Counted from the first letter of the stretch, positions 35,461-45,477 are shown. The stretch: DNA of 64,000 nt from Ketobacter sp036337295 (GCA_036337295.1 JAYZEN010000012.1:248001-312000), one strand, 5' to 3'. Notes: a model not told the origin generated them from the sequence alone. Program-made: numbers and translations.

Positions 35461-35502
35461 TCAGGCTCTGGTGGAGGGTCAGGCTCTGGTGGAGGGTCAG
35501 GC
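35461..35502. repeat. 18-bp tandem direct repeat at the DUF1631 stop
   Basis: The unit TCAGGCTCTGGTGGAGGG occurs at 35461-35478 and 35479-35496, then a third partial copy TCAGGC at 35497-35502 runs into the gene end. On the minus strand the DUF1631 stop TGA is the first three bases of the partial copy, so each unit repeats the stop codon context. This looks like slipped-strand duplication of the gene end. Confidence 0.85.
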
Positions 35503-37836
35503 GATGGGGTTGGGTTCCGGCGGGCGTTCGCTTGCTTTCTTGAGGCGGCCCATTACGGTGGCGAGCGCACGGTCCCACATGGAGACGTTTTCCAGCATGC
35601 GCAACTCGCCAGTGCTGGCCATGCGCAGCATGCTGTCCAGGTTGGTCTCCAGCACTTTGTTGCCGCGACGGGAGACGAAGATATAGAGGTCGGTGCCGGT
35701 GTCGCGCCAGGCCAGTTTGCAGCGGCGGTGTTTGCCCTCCGGCGTATGAATTTCGATCCACTGATCTTCTTTCATGATCAGCAGTTCCTTGCGCAGATTG
35801 GCCAGGGCGCGGTTTTTGGGGTCCAGCAGGGCTTTGCGCTGCAGGGCCCGCAGGCGTTCTTTTTCGGCCTGACTGCCTTTCGGCTCGGTGATGGTGTGAT
35901 CCACGGTACGGCTGTTGGGCAACTGCTGGTCCGGCGGGGTCTCCAGAATCTGGCCGTGGATTTCCCACAGGGCAGAGAGGAACTTGTCCACTTCCAGGCC
36001 GGGGTGCTTGATGCTTTCCAGGCCGGCGCAGATTTCTTTCAGCAGGCCGGGGATCAGTTTGACCCAGCGCGGCCGGTCGGCGGCGGCGTTGGCGGGTTGG
36101 ATGCTCCAGATCAGGTCATCCACTGAACGCAGGCATTGTTTCCACTCGTCAGAATCGCGGCCGTGGCGCATCAGTTTCTGCAGCATCAGTACCCGCCAGG
36201 GGCCGTCCACCATGTCGATGACCACCGAAGGCAGGGTTTTGCCCTGCATGCGGTCGCCAATCAATTGGTTGATGGTGTTGCGGGCCTGCTCCATCTTGGC
36301 CTGGCCCTGGGCGGTTTCCAGCACCCGTTTCTCGATGGTGTTGGATTTGCGTTTTTCTTCCGACAGGAAACGGTCAAAGCTTTTTTCCAGCTCCGAGAAC
36401 AGGAACAGGTTGTCTTCATCAAACTCGTTGAGAATCCGGGTGACCACGTTGCGGATCTCTTCCATCAACAGGTCCCGCTGCAGCACCGATTCCTTTTCCC
36501 AGCCGATGGCCGCTTCAGACAGCTGCTTCAGCAGGCGGCGGGCGGGGTGATGGGTGTTGCTGAACAGGTGCTTGTCCGCCAGGGCAATCTTGATCATGGG
36601 AATCTGCAGCCGACCCAACAGCAGGGCCACTTCCGGCGGAATGTTGTCGTCTTCCAAAATGGATTCAAAGATCATGCTTACCAGGTTGATGACATCGTCG
36701 TCGTCCTGGTTCAGCTTACGGGCACCTTGCTGGCGTACCGTGTGCGCCAGCTGGTGTTCCAGCAGCAGGCGCACGTCCTGGTGATCGTGCTCGTTGTTGG
36801 CGGGGTCTTCGTCTGCGAGGGAATCCCGCTCCGCCGTCTGCAGACGGTTCAACACGCCAAACAGATCGTTGCGTTTCAGCTCTGGTGCGTTTTGCCCCTG
36901 CTTGACCGCGAACAGCCGGTTGTTGAGGCTGTCCCGGTAGAAATTGGCCATCAGTGCCTGTACCTGCTCAAACGGCACGACGGTTTCATAATGGTTGCGA
37001 ATGGCGCTTTGCAGCGGTGGCAACAGGCCTTCCACCGCCTGTTCGATGGCAGAGTCGGCTTTGGTGCTGGCCGCCGGATGCGCGGCTCCAGGTGGCTCGG
37101 CGCCCGCAGATGGATTGCCCTGGCCAGGCTTGTTGGCGGACTTGCGGTCGGCGCTTACGCCTTCCTGCTCCAGAATCTTGTCGGCTTCCAGCAGGATGTG
37201 TCCCAGGTTCTGCACCAGCTGGCGCTCAAAGTGTTTCAACACGATGAGGCGAACCTTGAGCGGCAGTTCCAACTTATCCACGGCGCTGCTGAAGGCGTTG
37301 ACCAGGGTGTCGGAGCCCAGAGGGTTGTTGGCCTCGTTGATCCAGTCGGTTTCCAGATATCGGTTCAGGCGGCGGCTGAACTGCAGCAGCAGTTCCGGGT
37401 ACGTGGTGCGGATCTTGTTGCGGATGTTGGTGAGGGCCACATCCACTTCCATGCGTTCCTTGTCCACCAGGGAGAGGCCGTCGTCATGCTTTTCCGGTAC
37501 CGCATCCTTGCGTTTCTTCTCCAGCAGGTCGAAGTGGTAGGCCAGTTCCTTGCGCAACTGGTTGTCCACGTCGCGGGCGTGCAGGCGCAGTTCCCGCATG
37601 GCCTCAAAATACTGGTTCTGTTCGTTGTTGGTGGGGGCATGCTCCGCCAGGCTGAAAAAAGCATCATCCATCTGGTGGAAAAATTCGGTGAGCAGATCAG
37701 ACAGGTTCGCCAGCACACGGCTCTGGACGGTCACCAGAAGCGAGCGTTGCTGGTCGCGACTGTGCTGGTTATGCACAGAGAACCCATTGGTAAAAGATGA
37801 CTGATCTGAAGGAGACATCGTATCCCTGAACCCCAT
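35497..37836 (-). CDS. DUF1631 family protein
   Basis: The 779-residue, largely helical, acidic cytoplasmic protein matches the DUF1631 family: RVLANLSDLLTEFFHQMDDAFFSLAEHA near the N-terminus, VALLLGRLQIPMIKIALADKHLFSNTHHPARRLLKQL in the middle and a C-terminal HRRCKLAWRDTGTDLYIFVSRRGNKVLE domain of PilZ-like appearance. A PilZ-like end would tie it to c-di-GMP, but that is an inference. No signal or membrane helices. ATG at 37836 or 37818 are both possible. Function not established. Confidence 0.85.
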   Translation of the reverse strand: MGFRDTMSPSDQSSFTNGFSVHNQHSRDQQRSLLVTVQSRVLANLSDLLTEFFHQMDDAFFSLAEHAPTNNEQNQYFEAMRELRLHARDVDNQLRKELAYHFDLLEKKRKDAVPEKHDDGLSLVDKERMEVDVALTNIRNKIRTTYPELLLQFSRRLNRYLETDWINEANNPLGSDTLVNAFSSAVDKLELPLKVRLIVLKHFERQLVQNLGHILLEADKILEQEGVSADRKSANKPGQGNPSAGAEPPGAAHPAASTKADSAIEQAVEGLLPPLQSAIRNHYETVVPFEQVQALMANFYRDSLNNRLFAVKQGQNAPELKRNDLFGVLNRLQTAERDSLADEDPANNEHDHQDVRLLLEHQLAHTVRQQGARKLNQDDDDVINLVSMIFESILEDDNIPPEVALLLGRLQIPMIKIALADKHLFSNTHHPARRLLKQLSEAAIGWEKESVLQRDLLMEEIRNVVTRILNEFDEDNLFLFSELEKSFDRFLSEEKRKSNTIEKRVLETAQGQAKMEQARNTINQLIGDRMQGKTLPSVVIDMVDGPWRVLMLQKLMRHGRDSDEWKQCLRSVDDLIWSIQPANAAADRPRWVKLIPGLLKEICAGLESIKHPGLEVDKFLSALWEIHGQILETPPDQQLPNSRTVDHTITEPKGSQAEKERLRALQRKALLDPKNRALANLRKELLIMKEDQWIEIHTPEGKHRRCKLAWRDTGTDLYIFVSRRGNKVLETNLDSMLRMASTGELRMLENVSMWDRALATVMGRLKKASERPPEPNPIA

Positions 37837-38043
37837 TTGGCAGTGTCAGACCCGGGAAAAAGCGTTTCGAGCTTAAAAGTGAATCAGTCGATTGTTTCAA
37901 AAACTGGACAACCTTTCCATCGCAAATTGACGGAAAAGTGTTGGAAAAATGCAACAACGAACCTTGTTAGTTTTATTGGTGACCGGTTTTTGGCGCCCCT
38001 GGACAGCAGGTTATTGGTTAAAAAGCCCACAGTTTCAACCGCT

Positions 38044-41000
38044 TCAGGCGGGCTCTGGGGGGCGGATGCGAGCTATGAACTGGCGGATCCAGCGTTTGCT
38101 CCCTTCCAGGTAGGTGATCAAGGCGGGCACAAAAAACAGGATCAAAAAGGTGCCATAGGCCAGCCCGAAGACGATGGAAATGGCCATGGGGATGAGGAAC
38201 TGCGCTTGCAGGGAGGTTTCAAACAGGATCGGCAGCAGTCCCGCTACGGTGGTGAGAGAGGTCAGCACCACGGCCCGGAAGCGGGCACAGATGGCTTCCA
38301 CAATGGCGGCGTGCATTTCCATCCCCCGCTCCCGGAGTTGCCCGAAGAAGGTAATCAGGACAATGGAGTCGTTGACCACAATGCCGGACAACCCGAATAG
38401 CCCCATCATGGAGAACATGGACAGGTCTTTGCCCATCAGCAGGTGGCCGATGAGGGAACCGGTCAGCCCCAGGGGAATAGCGGTCATTACCGCAATGGGC
38501 CAGATATAAGAGGAGAACACCCAGCTCAGCACGATGAAGATCAGGGCCAGGCCGATGAGCATGCCCATGCCCATTTCGCTGATGGTTTCCTGCTGGTCCT
38601 GGGCTTTGCCCTCCAGCCCCATTTCCACCCCGTAGCGGCGTTTCAACTCCGGGAACAGGCCGGCATTGAGATCGGCGAAGATCTCGTTGGCGTTGCCGAT
38701 GCGGTCATCCAGGTCGGCGGAAACGGTTACGTTCAGCTGGCCGTTGGTGTGATTGAGGCGTTCGATGCCCTTGCGGGAGCGGAACTGCACCACGTCGCTC
38801 AGGGGCACGGTGGTGCCGTTGGCCAGGGTCACCGGGAAATACTCCAGGGTTTGGGTGGTGTTGCGTTCGTGGTCCGGCAGGGTGATCCGGACTTCGATCT
38901 CCTCGTCGTTCTGGTTGAAGATCTGGGCCAGGTGGCCGTCGAAGGCGGCCCGCAGCTGACGGCCGACGGCCACGGTGTCCAGGCCCAGTTGGCGGCCGGT
39001 GGGGGTCAGTTCGTAGATCAACTGCTCCTTGCCCCAGGGCAGGTCGTCGTCAATGTTGCTGACCCCGCGGTACTGGGAGAGGGCTTTCTGCAGCTCGGTG
39101 CTGGCCTGTTTGAGTATGTTGACGTCCGCGCCGATCAGGCGGATGGCGATGGGTTTGCCGCTGGGACCGGTATCCCGCTGGACCATGGCAAAGCGGTTGA
39201 TGCCCGGGGGCATGCGGATGTTTTCGCGCCAGCGTTCCATGAACTCCGCATTGCTGATGGGGCGCTGGCCACTCACCAGGTCGATGCGCACGGCCCCCAG
39301 TTCCGGGGCCACTTCACGGCCGATGGCGTTGAAGAACGAGCGGCCATGGTAGGTCACCACCGCATTAAGCACCTGGGCGCCGTATTCGGATTCCACTGTC
39401 TCCGCGGTCAGCTGCAGGCTGTCTTCCAGATGCTGGAGGAAGGCGTTCACGGTCTTGGGCGCGGTGCCGAAATGAAATTCCACATTGGCGTGAATTTCGT
39501 TGCCGTCCACGGCAGGAAAGAAGGTGGTTTTGATGACGCCGGTGAACACCAGGCTCAGCATCAGGGCAAAGGCACAGAAACCGCCCACCACCACGCTGCC
39601 CCGGTTACGGATCGCCACGTCCACCGCCGGTCGCAGGCGCTGTTCCCGAAAGGCCACGAACTTGCGGTCGAAGCTGGCTTTGAAGCCGGTGGTCCTGGCT
39701 GGTTTCTGCTTGCGCAGGCTGTGGTTGAGGTGGCCCGGCAGGATCAGGAAACACTCCACCACCGAGGCGATGATCACACAGATGATCACCACCGGCAGGT
39801 CGAAGGCGATCTTGCCCATGACGCCGTGCAGCAATGCCAGGGGCAGGAAGGCGGCAATGGTGGTCATGGAGGACGCCAGCACCGGCGCGAACATGCGCCT
39901 GGCGCCGCCCACCGAGGCCCGCTCGGCGGACTCCCCCATTTCCAGGTGGGTGAGGGTGTCTTCCCCCACCACAATGGCGTCATCCACGATGATGCCCAGT
40001 GCCATGATCAGGGCAAACAGGCTGATCATGTTGATGGTGCCGCCAGTCAGGTGCAGTACCGCCAGGGTGGCCAGGAACGACACCGGGATGCCCACGGTGA
40101 CCCAGAACGCGACCCGCACATTGAGGAACAGGAACAGGGTGGCGATCACCAGCAGCAGGCCGCTGATGCCGTTTTCCAGCAACAGGTGAATGCGATCCCG
40201 CAGGTGTTTCCAGCGTTCGTTATAGACTTTGATGTGCACCCCTTCCGGCAGGCGGGGGCGTACATCATCCACCCACTGGGTAAAGATGCGGGCGGTTTTC
40301 AGGGTATCCTCCGACTCCGTGCGCATCATCAGCAGTTCGATGGCGGGCTGGCCATCCACGGTGATATAGGGTTCGTCTTCCTGGGGGCGGCGTTCCACTT
40401 CGGCGATGTCCCCCACGCGCAGCAGCCGGCCGCGGCTGTCGGTAAACAGGGGCATCTGCTCGAAACCCTGCACCGTGCGTTGCTGGCTCAGACTGCGCAC
40501 CTGTTTTGATACTTCATCTTTGGCGGCGGTGCCGGCCGGCAGGTCGGTGCTGTTCTGGCCCACCAGGGCGGCGATGTTGCTGAGGGACAGGCCGGTTTCG
40601 TGGAGGGTGGCGGAGGGCACCTGGATGGCAATTTCCTCTGCCGGCATGCCGACGAAATTGATTTTGCGGATGCCCCGTGCCAACAGTTCACTTTCAAATT
40701 GACGGGCCAGCTGGGCCAGTTCCGGCAGTGACTCGGAACCCATGATGACAATGTTGGCGATGGGCTGGAAACTTTCCACCTGTTGAATCACCGGGCGTTC
40801 GGCTTCGTCCGGCAGATTGCGGATGGATTCCACCCGCTGCTTGACCCGGTCCAGCACGTTGCCCACGTCCACCCCTTCCTCCAGTTCCAGGGTGATGCTG
40901 CCGGACCCGGAATTGGCGGTGGAGGTCATCTTTTTCACTTCGGTGAGGGTTTTCAGCTCCTGCTCCATGGGGATGATGATGGAGCTTTCCACGTCCTCGG

Positions 41001-41178
41001 CGCTGGCACCGCTCCAGGGCACTGAGATGGTGATGTATTCCAGTTCAAAGCTGGGGAAGAACTGTGTGTTGATCATTTTCAACGCCCACAGGCCCGCCAG
41101 GATGAAGAGGAACATCAGCAGGTTGGAGGCCACCCGGTGGGTGGCGAAGGTGGCCAGGATGCCTTTGCGCTCACTCAT
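38044..41178 (-). CDS. RND-superfamily efflux pump inner membrane protein
   Basis: The 1044-residue transporter has the RND plan: TM1 near residues 15-35, two large periplasmic loops, and TM clusters around 335-480 and 860-1010. The proton-relay region reads ALGIIVDDAIVVGEDT, with the paired Asp of AcrB-type TM4, and FGLSGIVVNDSIVL. The Gly-rich start AVPWSGASAEDVE-like segment resembles the AcrB/CzcA-like heavy efflux group. It overlaps the adaptor gene by 8 bases and is translated after it. An outer membrane factor is absent here, so a shared TolC-like channel is likely. Substrates unknown. Confidence 0.92.
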   Translation of the reverse strand: MSERKGILATFATHRVASNLLMFLFILAGLWALKMINTQFFPSFELEYITISVPWSGASAEDVESSIIIPMEQELKTLTEVKKMTSTANSGSGSITLELEEGVDVGNVLDRVKQRVESIRNLPDEAERPVIQQVESFQPIANIVIMGSESLPELAQLARQFESELLARGIRKINFVGMPAEEIAIQVPSATLHETGLSLSNIAALVGQNSTDLPAGTAAKDEVSKQVRSLSQQRTVQGFEQMPLFTDSRGRLLRVGDIAEVERRPQEDEPYITVDGQPAIELLMMRTESEDTLKTARIFTQWVDDVRPRLPEGVHIKVYNERWKHLRDRIHLLLENGISGLLLVIATLFLFLNVRVAFWVTVGIPVSFLATLAVLHLTGGTINMISLFALIMALGIIVDDAIVVGEDTLTHLEMGESAERASVGGARRMFAPVLASSMTTIAAFLPLALLHGVMGKIAFDLPVVIICVIIASVVECFLILPGHLNHSLRKQKPARTTGFKASFDRKFVAFREQRLRPAVDVAIRNRGSVVVGGFCAFALMLSLVFTGVIKTTFFPAVDGNEIHANVEFHFGTAPKTVNAFLQHLEDSLQLTAETVESEYGAQVLNAVVTYHGRSFFNAIGREVAPELGAVRIDLVSGQRPISNAEFMERWRENIRMPPGINRFAMVQRDTGPSGKPIAIRLIGADVNILKQASTELQKALSQYRGVSNIDDDLPWGKEQLIYELTPTGRQLGLDTVAVGRQLRAAFDGHLAQIFNQNDEEIEVRITLPDHERNTTQTLEYFPVTLANGTTVPLSDVVQFRSRKGIERLNHTNGQLNVTVSADLDDRIGNANEIFADLNAGLFPELKRRYGVEMGLEGKAQDQQETISEMGMGMLIGLALIFIVLSWVFSSYIWPIAVMTAIPLGLTGSLIGHLLMGKDLSMFSMMGLFGLSGIVVNDSIVLITFFGQLRERGMEMHAAIVEAICARFRAVVLTSLTTVAGLLPILFETSLQAQFLIPMAISIVFGLAYGTFLILFFVPALITYLEGSKRWIRQFIARIRPPEPA

Positions 41179-42469
41179 GGGGGGAGGACTCGGCGGCAGG
41201 CTCGGCGATGGGCGTATCCTGCTTTACCCGCAGGCCACCCACGGCGTTGGAAAGCTGGGTGATCAGGATAGGTTCCCCTGGTTCCACAGCACCCCGCACC
41301 AGTTGCCAGCGTTCGCCGTCGGCCTGCAATACTTCCCCCAGGCGCTGGATCATGACGGTGTGCAGCAGGCCTTCCCGCACCGTGTAAATTCGTTGCTGGC
41401 CATAGAGGGCCGTGGGGGGCAGGGCAAGGCTGTCGGCAATGGGCGGCATGTGCAGATACACTTCCCCGGCGCGGCCCAGGGTCAGGTTGCGGTCCGGCTG
41501 CGGCAAGGCAAACAAGCCATCCACGCCGCCCTGGCCCAGCCCGATGGCCCCTGCCAGTCGCTCCAGTCGCAATGCAACCTGCTTATCGTTGAGGGCGAGC
41601 ACCGCATCCAGTTCGATGTCCCGTTCCAGCGCAGCCTCCACCTGATTCAGGTAGCGGGAGGGAATCTGGGCGCGCACTTCCACATGATCAGCGTCGAACA
41701 GGGATGCCAGCACATCCCCCGGTCGTACCCGGTTGCCAGGGGAGGCGTTGATGGCGGTGACCCGGCCATCGAAGGGCGCGGTGATGCGGGTGCGGGCCAG
41801 GTCCAGCGCGGCCTGATCCCGCACGGCCTGGGCTTTCGCCAGTTGCGCCTGCAGGCGTTGCAGGCGGTGGGGGTGATCGGCCACCGCGTATTCCCGGTTG
41901 TACAGACTGAGAGCCTGGGTCCGGGCCTGTTGCAGGGCTTCATCCCGATTCAGGTCGGAGCCTACATTGCGCTCCACCAGCTTTTCATAGCGGGCGGCGG
42001 ACTTCTGGGACAGGTCCACCAGTTGTTGTTCTACCTCCAGGGCTTTGATGTCGGTCTGGTAGCGGGCCTGCTCCGAGGCCAGCTGGGCCTCCAGGTCCTC
42101 CAGCTCCGCCTGCCGTTGTTGGTAGATCAGGCGCACATCGCTGTCTTCCAGTTCCACAATGATGTCCCCGGCGCGGACCCAATGGCCTTCCTCCACCAGC
42201 ACCTTGGCCACGTACGCATTGATGGTGCTGGACAGGTTGGACTCCCGGGGGGATTCCAGGCGGCCATAGAGCGTTACCGTCGGGCGATGGGCTTGGGGAG
42301 CTGCCGGCAGGGTCTGTACCAGGGGCAGCAGGTCCAGCGCCGGTTTTTTGGGCGGAGCAGAGGGCATGAGCACCAGCAGGGTGATGACCAGTACGGTACC
42401 GGCTAAGATGATCAGGGGCAGAGGCGTCTTGGTGCGTAGGGTATTGAGGGCTGCGCGCAATGTGTTCAT
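41171..42469 (-). CDS. RND efflux periplasmic adaptor (HlyD/AcrA-type)
   Basis: The 432-residue membrane fusion protein begins with an uncleaved membrane helix (TPLPLIILAGTVLVITLLVL). A barrel/lipoyl half follows (ESPRESNLSSTINAYVAKVLVEEGHWVRAGDIIVELE), then a long coiled-coil hairpin (about residues 100-200) and a second lipoyl half (ITAPFDGRVTAINASPGNRVRPGDVLASL). It links the RND pump to an outer membrane channel. The frame opens at a TTG (42553), but residues before 42469 are Asn/Ser-rich and unlikely; the ATG at 42469 is chosen despite a weak Shine-Dalgarno. Confidence 0.9.
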   Translation of the reverse strand: MNTLRAALNTLRTKTPLPLIILAGTVLVITLLVLMPSAPPKKPALDLLPLVQTLPAAPQAHRPTVTLYGRLESPRESNLSSTINAYVAKVLVEEGHWVRAGDIIVELEDSDVRLIYQQRQAELEDLEAQLASEQARYQTDIKALEVEQQLVDLSQKSAARYEKLVERNVGSDLNRDEALQQARTQALSLYNREYAVADHPHRLQRLQAQLAKAQAVRDQAALDLARTRITAPFDGRVTAINASPGNRVRPGDVLASLFDADHVEVRAQIPSRYLNQVEAALERDIELDAVLALNDKQVALRLERLAGAIGLGQGGVDGLFALPQPDRNLTLGRAGEVYLHMPPIADSLALPPTALYGQQRIYTVREGLLHTVMIQRLGEVLQADGERWQLVRGAVEPGEPILITQLSNAVGGLRVKQDTPIAEPAAESSPHE

Positions 42470-42749
42470 CCAGGTTGTCGCGTGATTGGACGCGTTATTG
42501 GAGTTATTGGAATTGTTTGCTGCATAATGTGGGTAAGATCCACCAGGATGCAAGGGGCGAATGTGACCGTAATTAGTTCAATTTTAGCATCTTAGCGCCT
42601 GGGTCATGGCTTGTAACAAATTCCGGGCATGACTTTGGGGCGGCTTCCGGATACCTTAACCGGTTACGCATGATGCTGGCTTTGAGGCAAATCAGGCCCC
42701 ATTGGTTCCCCAGCAGTAACGAAGCAACGGTCATTCACAGGTATTCTCC

Positions 42750-43490
42750 ATGGTAGACAGTCCCCGCGAGCAGGAACAGCAACAAAAGATTCTGGTAGTG
42801 GATGATGACTCCCGCTTGCGGGCGTTGCTGCAGCGCTATCTGGAGGAACAGGGTTTCCTGGTAAAAGCCGTGGCCGACGGCGAGCAGATGGATCGGGCCC
42901 TGTCGCGGGAGATCTATTCCCTGATGGTGCTGGACCTGATGTTGCCCGGTGAGGATGGCATGTCCATCTGCAAGCGGATGCGGGATTCCGACAATAACCT
43001 TCCCATCATCATGCTGACGGCAAAAGGGGATGATGCGGACCGCATCAACGGCCTGGAGGCGGGTGCCGACGATTATCTGCCCAAGCCCTTCAACCCCCGT
43101 GAGCTGCTGGCCCGGGTCAAAGCGGTGCTGCGGCGCCAGGTGAAAGAGCTGCCGGGGGCCCCTTCCCAGCAGGAAACGGTGGTGACCTTCGGTCCGTTCT
43201 CCCTGGATCTCTCCACCCGTACCCTCACCAAGGACGGCCAGGTAGTATCCCTCACCACTGGCGAGTTTGCGGTCATGAAAGCCCTGGTGCAGCACCCCCG
43301 CGAGCCCCTGACCCGGGACAAGCTGATGAACCTGGCCCGGGGGCGGGAATGGAGTGCCATGGAGCGCAGCATCGACGTGCAGGTGTCCCGCCTGCGGCGC
43401 CTGATCGAGGACGACCCTTCCAACTCCCGCTATATCCAGACCGTATGGGGCGTGGGTTATGTGTTTGTGCCGGACGGCAGCGCCGGTTGA
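42750..43490 (+). CDS. ompR: OmpR-type response regulator
   Basis: The 246-residue protein has receiver domain residues about 12-128 (acidic pocket D18-D20, phosphoacceptor D62 in VLDLMLPGEDG, T90, K112) and a C-terminal winged helix (about 150-240, TTGEFAVMKALVQHPREPLTRDKLMNLARGREW). It is very close to OmpR: SMERSIDVQVSRLRRLIEDDPSNSRYIQTVWGVGYVFVPDG. OmpR responds to osmolarity and acid through EnvZ. Here the envZ-like gene lies 2 kb downstream, separated by a pyruvate kinase-like gene, instead of directly after it. Confidence 0.93.
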   Translation: MVDSPREQEQQQKILVVDDDSRLRALLQRYLEEQGFLVKAVADGEQMDRALSREIYSLMVLDLMLPGEDGMSICKRMRDSDNNLPIIMLTAKGDDADRINGLEAGADDYLPKPFNPRELLARVKAVLRRQVKELPGAPSQQETVVTFGPFSLDLSTRTLTKDGQVVSLTTGEFAVMKALVQHPREPLTRDKLMNLARGREWSAMERSIDVQVSRLRRLIEDDPSNSRYIQTVWGVGYVFVPDGSAG

Positions 43491-43507
43491 GCCCCGGGTT
43501 CCCCAAA

Positions 43508-43529
43508 CGGTCATAAAGCGGTCGTAAAC
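43508..43529 (+). promoter_or_regulatory. Pho-box-like direct repeat upstream of the pyruvate kinase-like gene
   Basis: Two 11-bp units, CGGTCATAAAG (43508-43518) and CGGTCGTAAAC (43519-43529), resemble the CTGTCATAAA units of the PhoB box and have its 11-bp period. They lie 17 bases after the ompR stop and about 68-89 bases before the GTG at 43597. PhoB or OmpR could bind; which one cannot be told from the site alone. Confidence 0.55.
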
Positions 43530-43596
43530 TGTCCCTCTGCAACCGGGTTGCATGCCAGACGTTTTGCAGGAAGTGTTGTGCAGAGGGGAGACAGGT

Positions 43597-45438
43597 GTGA
43601 TTGCATCCAATATGGACGCGTTGCTGGATCTGCAGGAACAATTGATCCAGCTGCGGGAAGAGGCCCTGGCCATGGCCCAGCGCCATGAAGCGGACATCCT
43701 CGACTGCAATGCGGAACTGCAGGGCAGTGCCCGTAACCTGCTGCATTATCTCAGCGTGCGTCAGCGGGACATCCGCCCCCTGCAGCATGCCCTGTCCCGT
43801 TTTGGCTTCTCTGCCCTGACCGCCCTGGAACCCTTCACCCTGGCTCACCTGAACGCCGTGATCAGCCTGCTGCAGGCCCTCACCGGGCGTCAGTGTGAGA
43901 CGCCGGAGCCCCCGGTGGATTACCTTACCGGCCCCCATTTACTGCACGAGCATGCCCGGCGCCTGTTGGGGGAGATTCCCCGCCAGCCCCTGGCCCACAT
44001 CATGGTGACCATGCCCTCTGAAGCGGCCCGGGAGCCCGGCATCACCCGGGATCTGTTGCAGGCCGGGATGAACGTGGTGCGCATCAATTGTGCCCATGAC
44101 CTGGCCCAGGATTGGCGCGCCATGGCAGACCATGCCCGGGCGGCATCGGCGGAGTTGGGAGTGCCCTGCCGGGTGCAGGTGGATCTGGCCGGTCCCAAAT
44201 TGCGCACCGGCGAAATCCCCAGCAGCGGGCGCCTACTGAAGCTGAAACCGCGCCGGGATCTGTACGGCCTGGTGCTGGAACCCTGCCGGGTCTGGCTGCA
44301 CAGTAATGCGGGCGAGACCATGCCCCCCGGCCTGCACCGGCCGCTGCAGGTGCCGCCGGAATTTCTGGTGGCTTGCGAGGTGGGGGATCGGATTCAGCTG
44401 GTGGACAGTCGCGGCCAGCGGCGCAAACTCAATATCGTGCAGGTGCAGCCCGGCAGTTGCATTGCTGAACTGAAACACACCGCCTACATCACCGACGATA
44501 CCCGGCTGGATCTGAAGCGGGGTGAAGCCACTGTGCTGTCCACCTATCCCCAGGGCCTGGAGGACGTGGTGCTGCCGATTCTGCTGCTGCAGGGGGACCG
44601 CCTGATCCTGACCCGGGAACCGCAACCGGCCCAGGCGGAGCAGCGGGATCAAATGGGGGAACTGCTGCACCCTGCCCGCATTCATTGCACAGTGGAGCAG
44701 GCCTTTGATCAGGTGCAGCCCGGGCAGCGCGTGTGGTTTGACGATGGCCGCATCGGTGCCCGGGTGGAAGCCTGTGACGGGGCCGAGATGCAGGTGTGCA
44801 TTACCATGGCCGACCCGCGGGGCAGCAAGCTGCGCTCAGAGAAAGGCATCAATTTTCCCGATACCCTGTTGAGCATCCCGGCGCTTACCGACAAGGACCT
44901 GGCGGATCTGGAACAGGTGGCGGAGTTTGCCGACATTGTGGCGCTGTCGTTCGTACGGCAGGCGGCGGATCTGGAAGCACTGCACCAGACCCTGAACCGT
45001 TTGCAGCGGCCGGAGACCGGCATCGTCCTCAAAATCGAGAACCGGCAGGCGTTTGAAAACCTGCCCCGCATCCTGTTGACCGGTTTGCGCTTGGGGCGGC
45101 CGCTGGGGGTGATGATTGCCCGCGGTGACCTGGCGGTGGAAATGGGGTTTGAGCGTTTGTCCGAAGTGCAGCAGGAGATTCTCTGGCTGTGCGAGGCGGC
45201 CCATGTGCCGGTGATCTGGGCCACCCAGATCCTGGAATCCATGGCCAAAAAGGGGATGCCTTCCCGGGCGGAGGTGACCGACGCCGCCATGGCGGTGGTG
45301 GCGGAATGCGTCATGCTCAACAAAGGGCCCTATATTGTGGAAACGGTGCACATGCTGCGGGACATCCTGGCGCGTATGGACCAGCATTACCACAAGCGTC
45401 GTGCCACCCTGCGGCCGTTAAACGTGGCGCGTCTCTGA
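43597..45438 (+). CDS. Atypical pyruvate kinase-like protein
   Basis: The 613-residue protein has an N-terminal helical extension (about residues 1-130) not found in usual pyruvate kinases. Then come barrel motifs: NVVRINCAHD (compare NVARLNFSHG), DLAGPKLRTG, an enlarged B domain, GINFPDTLLSIPALTDKDL, SFVRQAADL, VLKIENRQ with the catalytic Lys, IARGDLAVE, ATQILESMAKKGMPSRAEVTDA and VMLNKGPYI where most enzymes have VMLSGETA. It ends at the barrel, so the allosteric C-domain is missing. Activity is plausible but unproven. GGGGAG precedes the GTG; an ATG at 43552 is in frame upstream. It sits between ompR and envZ. Confidence 0.82.
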   Translation: MIASNMDALLDLQEQLIQLREEALAMAQRHEADILDCNAELQGSARNLLHYLSVRQRDIRPLQHALSRFGFSALTALEPFTLAHLNAVISLLQALTGRQCETPEPPVDYLTGPHLLHEHARRLLGEIPRQPLAHIMVTMPSEAAREPGITRDLLQAGMNVVRINCAHDLAQDWRAMADHARAASAELGVPCRVQVDLAGPKLRTGEIPSSGRLLKLKPRRDLYGLVLEPCRVWLHSNAGETMPPGLHRPLQVPPEFLVACEVGDRIQLVDSRGQRRKLNIVQVQPGSCIAELKHTAYITDDTRLDLKRGEATVLSTYPQGLEDVVLPILLLQGDRLILTREPQPAQAEQRDQMGELLHPARIHCTVEQAFDQVQPGQRVWFDDGRIGARVEACDGAEMQVCITMADPRGSKLRSEKGINFPDTLLSIPALTDKDLADLEQVAEFADIVALSFVRQAADLEALHQTLNRLQRPETGIVLKIENRQAFENLPRILLTGLRLGRPLGVMIARGDLAVEMGFERLSEVQQEILWLCEAAHVPVIWATQILESMAKKGMPSRAEVTDAAMAVVAECVMLNKGPYIVETVHMLRDILARMDQHYHKRRATLRPLNVARL

Positions 45439-45477
45439 TCAGGCCGTCGTCGCTAGCTGGCCAGAGGCGGGGGAATT

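Noticed and set aside
36136..37800. 554-codon plus-strand frame opposite the DUF1631 gene
   Set aside because: Typical GC-rich antisense frame with Gln/His/Val-rich composition and no recognisable domain; the opposite strand encodes a conserved family.
38443..40509. 688-codon plus-strand frame opposite the RND transporter
   Set aside because: His/Gly/Gln-rich translation with no motif; the minus strand encodes a complete RND pump.
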